Positions 24,028 through 33,218 of a stretch of DNA of 64,000 nucleotides are shown here, in pieces (within the stretch, counting starts at the first letter, position 1; every line of letters begins with the position of its first letter). This DNA is from Dipteris shenzhenensis (lineage: Eukaryota; Polypodiophyta; Polypodiopsida; Gleicheniales): the NCBI GenBank assembly GCA_047967505.1, contig CM106539.1. One strand, given 5' to 3'. The notes under the pieces are model-generated. The model did not search any database. It saw only the letters and a program-made list of their open reading frames with translations, and was not told the origin of the DNA. The position numbers and the translations under genes are program-made.

Positions 24028-24727
24028 ATGGATGGCTATTTTTTGGATCTTAATGGATTTCCTTGCATTTTGTGTTGTGACTTTAGAGGTGTGCAGATGG
24101 AAGGGACGAGTGAAAGCTTGTCAGATGATGCGCCAATGCTCGGGAGTGCAGAGTGGCTTACAGAGAGGTTGTATTGTCATTGCACTCATTGCAAGCGAGA
24201 AGTATGACATCAATGCCGTATTGTCATGCGCCACTTGAGGATGTATGGGGAGGAGCCCAAACCAATACCCACCGTTGGTGGTGCACATGGTGATGGATCA
24301 TCGAAAAGTCATTGCTATTTGAGTTCGTGATTAATATTGCATGCTTACACGACACAAAATCTTGAGACAGGATGAGGAGGGTGGTGTGCGTATACCTTCA
24401 TACTACCAATGTGGATATGAAGATAGAGATCATGTGGATATGGAGATGCCACTACCAATGCTGGATCCAATTGATCCAGATGGATTTAGAGAAGGAGATG
24501 AAGATCACAATATGAGCCGAGGAAGATGTGCATAATGACATCATATGGGAGGAAGATGGAGATCACAATATTGAGGAAGAAGATGACGATCATCAAGAAT
24601 CACTCGACTTTATTGAAGAAGATGATCAAGTCTATGGTGAACGTACGATGATGATATAGGAGATCAACTCAGTATAGAGTTGGAGATAGACTTGTTTGGC
24701 ACACTAGACTTGGCTCAGGATGAAGCC
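24028..24727 (+). pseudogene. TNP2-type transposase N-terminal remnant (transposase-associated region)
   Basis: ATG 24,028 opens 59 codons ending at TGA 24,205-24,207; the same frame continues for about 40 codons. Around the stop the residues LYCHCTHCKREV and CRIVMRHLRMYGEEP resemble the Cys/His pattern near the N-terminus of CACTA TNP2 proteins. An acidic, Asp/Glu-rich stretch follows (to about 24,720), also usual for that region. The catalytic core that should come next is absent: the right end lies about 120 bp further on. Confidence 0.42.
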
Positions 24728-25023
24728 AAGTCTCAAACGTAGACATGAATATATGAGCTTCGAACTTGATGTACATGATTAGCGCCCCGTGCGCGCTAAA
24801 TGTCAGTATGTAAACGTCGCAATAGGATTCGTGTGTAGTAGTGATTTTTGCTAAGCATCTTATGATGTTTTTTATCTTTGTTTAAACGTGATAATTCATA
24901 ATGATATATAAAACGAGAGGCACAAGGTGCCAAGAGCATTGCCCAAGACTCGAATATTAAAAAAAGGATTCTCATTATAAGTAGGCATGTTTATGGGGAT
25001 AGAAGAAAATTTTATATACATCA

Positions 25024-25036
25024 CAGTTATAAATAG
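25024..25036 (+). promoter_or_regulatory. Candidate TATA box of the plus-strand gene
   Basis: TTATAAATAGAGG is a good TATA motif about 530 bp upstream of the first supported exon. No other promoter elements were identified; assignment to the gene is by position only. Confidence 0.35.
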
Positions 25037-25560
25037 AGGTAGCTTCCTAGTCAATTCTCATTAGGAAAAAGGGGAGCTCATTTTGAAGCCTTTTAAGATT
25101 TCAGAAAAATGTCTCTTAACCAATGACGAGAACGCCAATGTAACGTAGAAATTTCACCAAAAGAGGTAAAAATATAAAAAAGAAAATAGTACTTTATGTT
25201 GTTACAAGCATGTGGCTACATTAATGAGAAGATTTATTTTTTATTCTTTTACGGTTCACCTGTCATATCAAGAGATGTGGACCCAAAATCGAAACAGAGC
25301 TCGATTTTGAAACCTTCCCGCATGGTGACCCAAAACAACCATCCACTTTCTCTTGTTCTTCGATGCCATTCCTCTACATTCACCACAATGAGCCATTCCA
25401 TTCTCTCTTCGACAAGCATTCCTCGTTGCATCACTATTGTTGTGATCCTCTTAAACTTTCAAGACAATAAGCTCCTTTCACCGTTTATTCGCTTGTTCTC
25501 AGTTTCGTTCATTTTTGTTAATGTCTTACTATTTTAGTGTGTGTTTCTTTGACTTCGCAG

Positions 25561-27294
25561 GTATTAGAGTGAGGATTTCATATGGCAACCAAAAACTTTG
25601 GTCATGCCACTAGGAAGCAGTCTGCCGCTCTACCTAGCAAAGATGTGGATGTACAAAGCATCTCTTTGCCACGAAGACCTACCTTACTAATCTCATGTGT
25701 AGAAGTTTCCAATACTGTGAATGTGGATGGTAGCTGAAAAGGATAGCAGTGGTGAAAGGAGATTGGGTTCTAATGCAACCCAACAAGTGGAGAAAGCAAC
25801 AATCAACTAATACTTTTTTGGCTTCTTGGAAGGGCAGAGTGAAAGATTTTAGAGTAAAAAAGGAAGGCACAAGATGCGTCAGAGAGGTTCAGATACAACA
25901 TGTCTACATGCACCGAGAACTTGTATTACGAGATAATCCTACTTATCTTCCATACCATAGACACAATTGTAAGTGTATTTGTGTAATGAAATACTTGAAA
26001 TGAAATATTTGTTTCTTTTCATGATAGACTGTCTCTTTGTTTTAGTTCAGATATATATCCCTCATCATATGAAGAGTGGCAACCACTGGAGTGCATACTG
26101 GGATTCTTTGATGCTTTACATGGTGCTATTGGGGAGTTATAGTACAGAGGTAGAAAATCAACAATGCTGGCTGAATCGGGTATATTTTTTATGATCACTT
26201 TTATCAATTGATGGACAATGCTCACTCATACAGTTTATTAAAAAAGTAAGATCTCCCGGCGTGGAATACAGTTGATTGGCCAGTCCCTAATGGCAACATC
26301 ACAAAATCCTATAGAGCCAAACTATTTTTAGAAGTACAGCATTCCCTGAAACCAAATATTGCTACCAGGATAGTTAAAATCAACATTTTCATGCCATTAC
26401 AGTTTTTGTAGAACTTTTTCAGGATTATCTAATTAAATTTTGTAAGACAATATTGTTGACTTTTAGAGCAAAAGGGTATGATGAAGTTCCAATTCCAAAA
26501 TTTTGGATAATGGTTGGGATAGAATGGTGGCCAACAATGTGTATTTGAGGTTTCTCATAACTCCATCAACATTAAGTACATGATTGCCTCGCAAAATTTT
26601 ATTTTCTCTTTTTACTATAAACACAGTAGGATGATAGGTACAAAACTTGTGGCAATGGACCAAGACGAGAGGTCATCAGGTCTTATAATTGAAGTCAATG
26701 TTATTGACAATGACATCCTTCTAACATCCATCTCACTAGGACAATGCTGCACTCTCTATCAGTTACTCAAAGGCATTATTATGGAGATTGAGAACAATAT
26801 CCGTAAAGAATTTTTCATTCATTTCGAACAACAGGAAAGTAAGTTGGTTTCCACCCTGTGCTTCTTCTAATTTTACCACCCTGTGTTTCTCCTAATTTGA
26901 TTCTCTTTAATACATTTACATATTGCTAAAATTTTATTTTTGCAAATACTTCAAAGGAGCGAAAGCAAAATTCAATGCAAGGACATGGTAAATAGAACAA
27001 TTCAGATAATACAAAGCTATTGACTCCATGTATTACTTGCAATAAAAACAAAATAGTTGACATTTGATGTATTAATACAAAATGATTACAAGTATCATCT
27101 GTTTTTCTATTATTGCTCAGAATCTCTCTGTTGACTTTTTTGCAGTGGAGACTCTTGAGAATCTTCCACATGCTGCTCAAATTGTTGCTGCTGTGGATAC
27201 TGCTACTGTACATCCTGCTACTATACATCCTGCAATGGATCCTGCTGATGTACATCCTATTGTGGATCCTGCTACTGCACATCCTATGTCGTAA
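25561..27294 (+). pseudogene. Multi-exon gene convergent with the histone-protease gene; Cys/His-rich, possible BAH-like segment
   Basis: Exon 25,561-25,968 follows an acceptor (TTCGCAG) and ends at GTAAGT; its frame has a Cys/His-rich part (KLWSCH, RCGCTKH, CECGW) then KGDWVLMQPNKWR...WKGRVKDF...ELVLRD, which faintly recalls the start of BAH chromatin domains. Exon 26,051-26,179 (phase fits exactly) reads YPSSYEEWQPLECILGFFDA. Further exon-like pieces lie at about 26,251-26,390, 26,466-26,575 and 26,630-26,835. A final exon 27,146-27,294 is built of HPA/DPA repeats and stops at TAA 27,292-27,294. In-frame stops: three TAG in the first exon, one in the second, TAA and TAG in the fourth. The true N-terminus is unknown. 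Its 3' end overlaps that of the opposite gene. Confidence 0.5.
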
Positions 27295-29424
27295 CTTCCT
27301 CCTCCTGCATCGACTCCTCTTGTTGCTTTGGTGTCCCTGCCTCCTCGTCCATGGGCTCGGGCTTGGCCTCATGCTGCTTTAATGTCCCTGCCTCCTTGTG
27401 CATAGGCTCGGGCTTTTGGAAAAGATCAAGCAGCTCATCAACACCAACACCTTCTAGAATATCTTCTAGATTGCTAGTGCCCGGGACATTCTGAGCCTCT
27501 TGTTCAACTCGGAGATCCTCAGCGCTTTTGAGCCCTCTCATATATGGACTGGTTGGTGGACAAGGGGAAGAGTGCTCTAGTAGCTTCAAAATTGTCTTTG
27601 CTTTGAAGCTATGTACATATTCAGAGCCAAAACTATCCTCTTTTATCTGCAATAAAAACAAAGAATGTTTTCAATATTTTTTGTATCAATGCATTAAATT
27701 TAGAACTTCTCAAGTAGTATGCAATGAAAGCACTCACAAATTTAGGCTGTTTCTTTGAAAAGTATGTGTCCATCATATATTTTGCACTTGTGAGAGTCCT
27801 CCATCCACAGGAGAAAGGATCCTCCTATTATGGTGTCTGTTTTATCAAAATAGAAAGCTAAGATGTATATTCGACTATGAAGAGTGCACAAATAAGAGGG
27901 AGATAAAGATAAGTGACAATGATTACTGACTTGCAATGGCATTGGGTGATCTGAATCTAACATCTTTAACTTTGGATCACGGAGGTCCAGTGCATCCATT
28001 AGTCTTTTGAGACAATTGCAATGGGAATGAAGGGCAACAAATTATAAAATTCATCCTTCTACAAGTAAATGCGATCTATGGCTGACTTTTCAAGAGAAAA
28101 CCTGAAAATCGCATTTTAGAGAAAAAGTATAGGCAATGATTGACTTACACATCCAAATCCTGGTGGGTACCCTTTAAGGAGTTGAATGTATAGCATAGCT
28201 TTTGCTATACATCTATATGTACCAAACTCCAATGATTGCTGCAAGAGAAACTCCAATGATTGCTGCAAGAGAAACAAATAACATGAGGGGATTAGACCAA
28301 GAGGGTGTAAATTTAATTTAAGCAATCAGGATATTGTCAACAGAGGGTAGTAGTGGAAAAGGTCAGGGAACATACTCTAAGCAATATGGGAGGAGAATCA
28401 TATCAATCACATCAAAATTACAAAAATGAAACCACTTGGAAATGCTTTTGGTTGATGTCTTATTATCTTTCACGTTGAAAGATATAGCTGGATCAACTAT
28501 ATACATAGAGTACTGAAGGCTCCGGTGGATCTGACTCTTCAAAAAACTACAAAAAATAACTTCACTTAGCTTATGAAAAAGTGAATGCTACAAAGACATA
28601 AACACAATTGACATAGAAAGATATACTTACTATAGAGCTGCAAGCATGATTGTGCAAGTCACATGTTTTTCTTTCTGTGCTAAACCCATGATGCAGTCTT
28701 CTGTCAAGTCCCAGGTCAGGTCATCATTCATAGTCTGGATGGCTACTCTGATCCTTGATCCAAGTTGTAGGAGCTTCTACTGAATTCGCACCATCCTCAC
28801 TAATGTCTGGGATTGCAAGACAGACATTGTTTCTTTGACTCTTTCCCTGAGGGACTCTTCATAAGCAACCTTGCCTCTGGTATGAAGTTGGTGAAACACC
28901 TCTACAACCTTGAATCCATCATCTTTAGGTTTCCTGGCTAGAGGTATCATCAAGATATATCTCATTTTGAGATCATCCCAATCCTCTGCATTAAGGATCT
29001 TCTCATATCTATATCTAACCCTGACAAGTGTTTGGATGTCTTTCTTCATAATAGTGACCCTGTGTGCATGTGCTGCTACCATCATCGTGTCCATGAAAAA
29101 CTCTATGAGCCACTCTTCAGCAGCTTCTTGGTGAGCAAGTAGTGCAATCCTTTGCCATCTAAAGTCCACATGCTAGTTCATGCATATTGCCCTGACAAGC
29201 CTCTGGAATGGTGCCATGGGTACTACATATCCTATGGCTTTCTGAGCCTTCCTAATCTCCATAAGGATAGATCTACTTTGGCTCACTCTTTTCTTCTTGT
29301 TCCTTGCTAGCATGTGCACAGGCTTCCCCTTCTTTGAAGATTTAGATCTGGATGGAGCTGTGGCAACCCCTGCAATGTCAAGTCCTTTTCCTTTCCTTCT
29401 GGGTGTTGCTTTGGTTCTTGCCAT
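27284..29424 (-). pseudogene. Six-exon gene: histone H3-like fold fused to a Ulp1/C48-like cysteine protease, amber-interrupted
   Basis: Exons 29,424-28,631, 28,546-28,376, 28,238-28,149, 28,003-27,931, 27,824-27,738 and 27,646-27,284 have GT/AG-type junctions, compatible phases and total 526 codons. Residues 1-5 are MARTK, as in histone H3; about 53-140 match the whole H3 fold (EIRKAQK, APFQRLVRAI, QEAAE, HRVTIMKKDIQ). APF after VVPM and Trp at FRW recall centromeric H3, while the loop length equals canonical H3. A novel segment of about 120 residues follows. Exons 2-5 carry Ulp1 hallmarks: DNHWSLVHID (catalytic His and Asp), PLQ, and FSCGW (catalytic Cys). The last exon is acidic, Glu/Gln/Pro-rich. 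TAG codons interrupt at 29,173-29,175, 28,777-28,779 and 28,205-28,207. A TAATAG lies at the exon 5 edge, in or out depending on the acceptor. SUMO-type protease plus histone fold suggests a chromatin role, by inference only. Confidence 0.72.
28238..28285 (-). repeat. 24-bp tandem duplication containing the exon 3 splice acceptor
   Basis: On the minus strand CAATCATTGGAGTTTCTC plus TTGCAG occurs twice in tandem, giving two identical acceptors 24 nt apart (exon starts 28,262 or 28,238). Using the upstream one inserts eight codons in frame and duplicates the NHWS motif; the downstream one gives the canonical protease motif. Confidence 0.8.
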
Positions 29425-29854
29425 AGTTTATTGTGCCCTTCTCTTGGAAAAAAACCCAAACATAACAAGGAAATCAGCAACCCAAGAGTTTGCTTAAAAA
29501 TGCGATATGGTGCAAAAAGATAGAGAAAAGGCTAAAATCACGTTTTTCAACAAATGTTTTTTGACATACCTCAGGAACACCCAGCATGCTAAAATTTTTC
29601 TAGAAAACGCGATATGGAAGAGAAAAACAAAGAAAGACTCAAATCGTGTTTTTGAGCAAATTTTGCTTAAGCCTAATCTAATCAATCAGTTGTACTCCAT
29701 CATCCTCCTAAACCCTAGAATGCAGATGAGATGTGCTCAAAAAAACATTTCAGAGAGTGTCTTTGAGAGAAAGCTATGGAATGGTCATTTCACCTTAACA
29801 ATAGGAAAAACCAATGACTTGTGATAGATTTCTTACCTGGGCTTGTGTGTACAG

Positions 29855-30055
29855 CTAGAGCTGGGAGGTGTGAGATGGAGCTGGGGAGGTTGTGCCTAGA
29901 GCTGTAGTGGGTGGTGGAGCTGGTGAGGTTGGAGTTGGAGCTGTAGTGGGACTCTGTGATGGAGGTGGTGAGGTAGTGAGGTTGGAGCTGGAGCTAGAGC
30001 TGGTGAGGTACTGAGGTTGGAGCTAGAGGTGGTGAGGTTGGAGGCAAGTGAAACT
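29855..30055. repeat. Minisatellite (GGAGCTGGTGAGGTTGGAG) in upstream copy 1
   Basis: Irregular tandem units of GGAGCTGGTGAGGTTGGAG and GTAGTGGG. On the minus strand one frame reads as a Pro/Thr-rich string. A matching array lies at 31,185-31,375 in copy 2. Confidence 0.7.
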
Positions 30056-31184
30056 AGAGATAGGAATGAAATGAAGGGTAGCTCTACTTAGAGGGGGTTT
30101 TGTCTCAAAATCTATGCAATTGAATGATGAGGAAATAAATGCACAGGAACCTAGAAGACCATTTTCCACATGTGTGGCTGACAAGGCAGATGTGACATCC
30201 ATTGGAAATTGTGCCCTTTCCTCTTATCTACACTTTGTCCATCCCTCTAGCAGTTCTGATCTACACTTTCCTCCATCCAGGCTACACCACATCCTGATCT
30301 GCATCACTACCATCATCATCCCCCCCCCCCAAATCATCATCCCCCCCCCCTTACTGCACTTGTGCAAGAGCCACAGACAAGTCACCAGGGCCAGTCATGG
30401 AGAGAAAAAATCCAAGTACTCATATATACCACTTAGGAATCTTCTATATTTGTTTGCAGTAGTGTTTTCTTGATCTGTGATTGTGTAGACCTCATCTTTC
30501 CTTAGGTGCTAATACTTGGTCCATAGAGGATAACATTCTTTTCTAGAAAATGTGATTTGAGGCTCTTTTCCATAAAAACACCCTATTTCGCATTTATTAG
30601 CAAAACATGCTAGGTGTGCATAAGCTTGTAGGGAGGACAAAGGGAATGATAAATTCTAGCAACTTGGTCTAAAAATAGGTGCATGCAATTACTAGATACT
30701 CTAAATATAGTACCTTGAAGACCAGTTTTGGCATGTGTTTTCTCCCATCATTATCCCCACCTACCTATACTTCTGCAAAAGCCATAGAGAGAAATGATAC
30801 AAGTACTTATAGACCACAGTCTTGATCTACCTTTCCAAGTTTCTTCTTGATCTATCTAATTCTACTGCATCAGTAGCTATTAGGCATTTACTTGAACTTG
30901 TATGGACATGATGTTTTTGCATCAATAGGACTTTTTGCTAGAAAACATGATATGGAAGAGAAAAACAAAGAAAGAGCTCAAATCGTTTTTTGAGCAAATT
31001 TTTCTTAAGCCTAATCTAATCAATCAGTTGTACTCCATCATCCTCCTAAACCCTAGAATGCAGATGAGATGTGCTCAAAAAAACATTTCAAAGAGTGTCT
31101 TTGAGAGAAAGCTATGGAATGGTCATTTCACCTTAACAACAGGATAAACCAATGACAGGTGACAAATTGCTTACCTAGGCTTGC

Positions 31185-31375
31185 GTGTAGAGTTGGAGGA
31201 TCTGGAGCTGGAGAGGTGTGAGATGGACTTGGGGAGGTTGTGGCTAGAGTTGTAGTGGGTGGTGGAGCTGGTGAGGTTGGAGTTGGAGCTATAGTGGGAC
31301 TCTGTGATGGAGGTGGTCAGGTAGTGAGGTTGGAGCTTAGAGTTGGGGAGGTGGTGAGGTTGGAGGCAACTGAAA
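31185..31375. repeat. Minisatellite in upstream copy 2
   Basis: Same unit type as 29,855-30,055, with fewer repeats at its right side. The 107-codon minus-strand frame 31,171-31,494 is this array translated and is not taken as a gene. Confidence 0.7.
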
Positions 31376-32831
31376 CTAGAGATAGGGATGAAATGAAGGG
31401 TAACTCTACTTAGAGGCAGTTTTGTCTCAAAATCTGTGCAAGCAATCATGAGGAAATAAATGCACAGGTACCTAGAAGACCGTTTTCCACACATGTGGTT
31501 GACAAGACAGATGTGTCATGCATTGAAAACTGTGCCCTTTCCTCTTATCTACACTTTTCTCCATCCCTCTAGCAGTGTTGATCTACACTTTCCTCCATCC
31601 CTACACCACATCCTTATCTGCATCACTACCATCATCCCCTCCCCCCCTACTCCCATCATCCCCTCCCTTCTTACTCCCATCATCCCTCCCCCCCCTTATT
31701 GCACCTGTGCAAGAGCCACAAACAAGTCACCAAGGCCAGCCATGGACAGAACAAATCCATGTACTCATATATACCACTTAAGAATCTACTATATTTGTGG
31801 GCAGTAGTGTTTTCTTGATCTGTGATTGTGCAGACCTCACCTTTCCTTAGGTGCCAGTGACATAGCACATTGAGGATAAATTTTTTTCTAGAAAATGCGA
31901 TTTGAGGCTCTTTTCCATAAAAACACCCTATATCGCATTTATTTAGCAAAATATGCTAGGTGTGCAAGAATTTGATTAAAAACACGATTTGGAGCAATTT
32001 TCCTGAAGAAACATGAATATCGCTTTTTTTAGCAAAAGTTACTAACCTTATTAGTATATATCAGCTTGAGAAGAGCTTGATGTGTGATAGCTTGATGGTT
32101 GTCAGCTTGATGGATTTTGAGCTCAGTGTGATAGAGCTGTTGAGGTCGTGGATGATGGGTTGAGATAGAACTGTAGTGGGTCTAGGGGAAGGAGCTGGAG
32201 CTGTATTGGGTCAGTGTAATAGAGATGTTGAGGTTGTTTGTCACAAGCGTGTAGGGAGGAAGATGAAACTAGAGATGAATATGATAAAGGGAATGATTAA
32301 GTCTGGCAGCTTGGTCTAAAAATAGGTGCATGCAATCACTAGATACTCTAAATATAGTACCTTGAAGACTAGTTTTGGCATGTGTGGCTGACAAGTGTGA
32401 CTTGAATAGATATATCTACCATCTCCTCTTATCTTCACTTTTCTCCATCCATTCAATAGTTTTGAATCTTCATCTTCTTCCTCATCTTCATCTAGACAAT
32501 ACTTTAGACCTTGCTTTTTTCCCATCATCATCCTCACCTACCTATACTTGTGCAAAAGCCATGGAGAGAAAGGATACATGTACTTAAATGCACCATAGTC
32601 TTGATCTACCTTTCCAACTGTCTTCTTGATCTATCTAATTCTACTGCATCAGCTAATAGGCATTTGCTTCATCTTTTGAATGATCAAGACAACTATCTTG
32701 CAGATTCACCTAAATTTTCTCTAGACATGATGTTTTTGCATCAATAGGACTTTTTGCTAGAAAACGTGATTTCAATCTATTTAATTATAAAGACAGTCAT
32801 ATTGTGTTTTTTTGCAAACTTTCAAAGAGGA

Positions 32832-33218
32832 GGAGCTAACCATCTAGGTGATGCACCAAGACCTATCAGGTTCAAGACTAGGTTTAAGACCATTGACCCC
32901 TCAGCTTATGCTATAAAGGAGGAGGAATGTCCTGGTAAGAATTTCTGTATGAGTGCTTCTATTTCTTTTTAGCTATATGTACAAGACTCATTTTTTAATT
33001 TTGTATGATGCAATCAAGAGAAGAAAGCCCAATGACAAGGGTTCAGACAATCAGTTGCTAAGGGAAAGGAGAAGGAGGAAAAGAAGTCACCCCAACTGCA
33101 GCTCTTTGAATTTCTACAGAAGTCAAAATGCCAAATGTACTATCACAAATACCATGATATGTTCAATAAGGAGCTAGATTTGCAGTCTCTTCTGACACAG
33201 CACAAGGATTTTCTTGGA
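32832..33218 (+). pseudogene. Two exon-like pieces, second resembling a SAM (sterile alpha motif) domain start
   Basis: The first piece ends at about 32,935 (frame GGANHLGDAPRPIRFKTR...ECPG, donor GTAAGA). A second piece starting near 33,039 after AATGACAAG joins it in phase and reads VAKGKEKEEKK then LQLFEFLQKSK, YYHKYHDMF, ELDLQSLLTQHKDFLG, the length and hydrophobic pattern of the first helices of a SAM domain. It is cut off directly by the inverted-repeat element that starts at 33,219. SAM domains mediate protein or RNA contacts; function here is unknown and the match is by eye. Confidence 0.38.

Larger units (their letters stand above)
19250..24843 (+). mobile_element. CACTA (En/Spm) transposon, non-autonomous, 5,594 bp
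   Basis: The left end CACTACAAGGCATAGG starts at 19,250 and the right end closes with GTAGTG at 24,843. The outer 29 bp of the two ends match at 18 positions in inverted orientation, including the terminal CACTAC and an inner CGACG. Both ends are flanked by ATT (19,247-19,249 and 24,844-24,846), the 3-bp target duplication expected for CACTA elements. Inside are subterminal palindromic repeats, a 3-kb minisatellite, a short minus-strand ORF and a damaged TNP2-like N-terminal region; no catalytic transposase core is present, so movement would need a helper element. Internal copy-number change in the minisatellite probably sets the length. Confidence 0.78.
29598..31970. repeat. Direct duplication of about 1.34 kb upstream of the H3-protease gene
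   Basis: 29,598-30,640 and 30,938-31,965 are co-linear copies (shared CTAGAAAAC..GATATGG starts, CTAAACCCTAGAATGCAG, a GGAGCTGGTGAGGTTGGAG minisatellite, CTACACCACATCC, and a final AAATG(T/C)GATTTGAGGCTC). The spacer 30,640-30,937 recurs at about 32,285-32,760. In both copies a donor-like CAG/TAG-GTAAG faces the gene on the minus strand (near 29,836 and 31,175), so each may carry an upstream non-coding exon. Confidence 0.8.

Noticed and set aside
26051-26179. Protease-like frame IYIPHHMKSGNHWSAYWD in the plus gene
   Set aside because: The HW is tempting as a Ulp1 motif, but this frame needs a different acceptor, and the phase-fitting frame (YPSSYEEWQPLECILGFF) is more protein-like.
28986-29424. 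Plain CENH3 or canonical H3 gene
   Set aside because: It has an in-frame TAG at codon 84, a long C-terminal continuation in the same frame and phase-compatible downstream protease exons, so it is not an ordinary stand-alone histone gene.
30114-30473. 119-codon plus-strand frame in the duplicated region
   Set aside because: The second copy of the same repeat does not keep the frame over its length, and the middle is poly-C and CATCAT low complexity.
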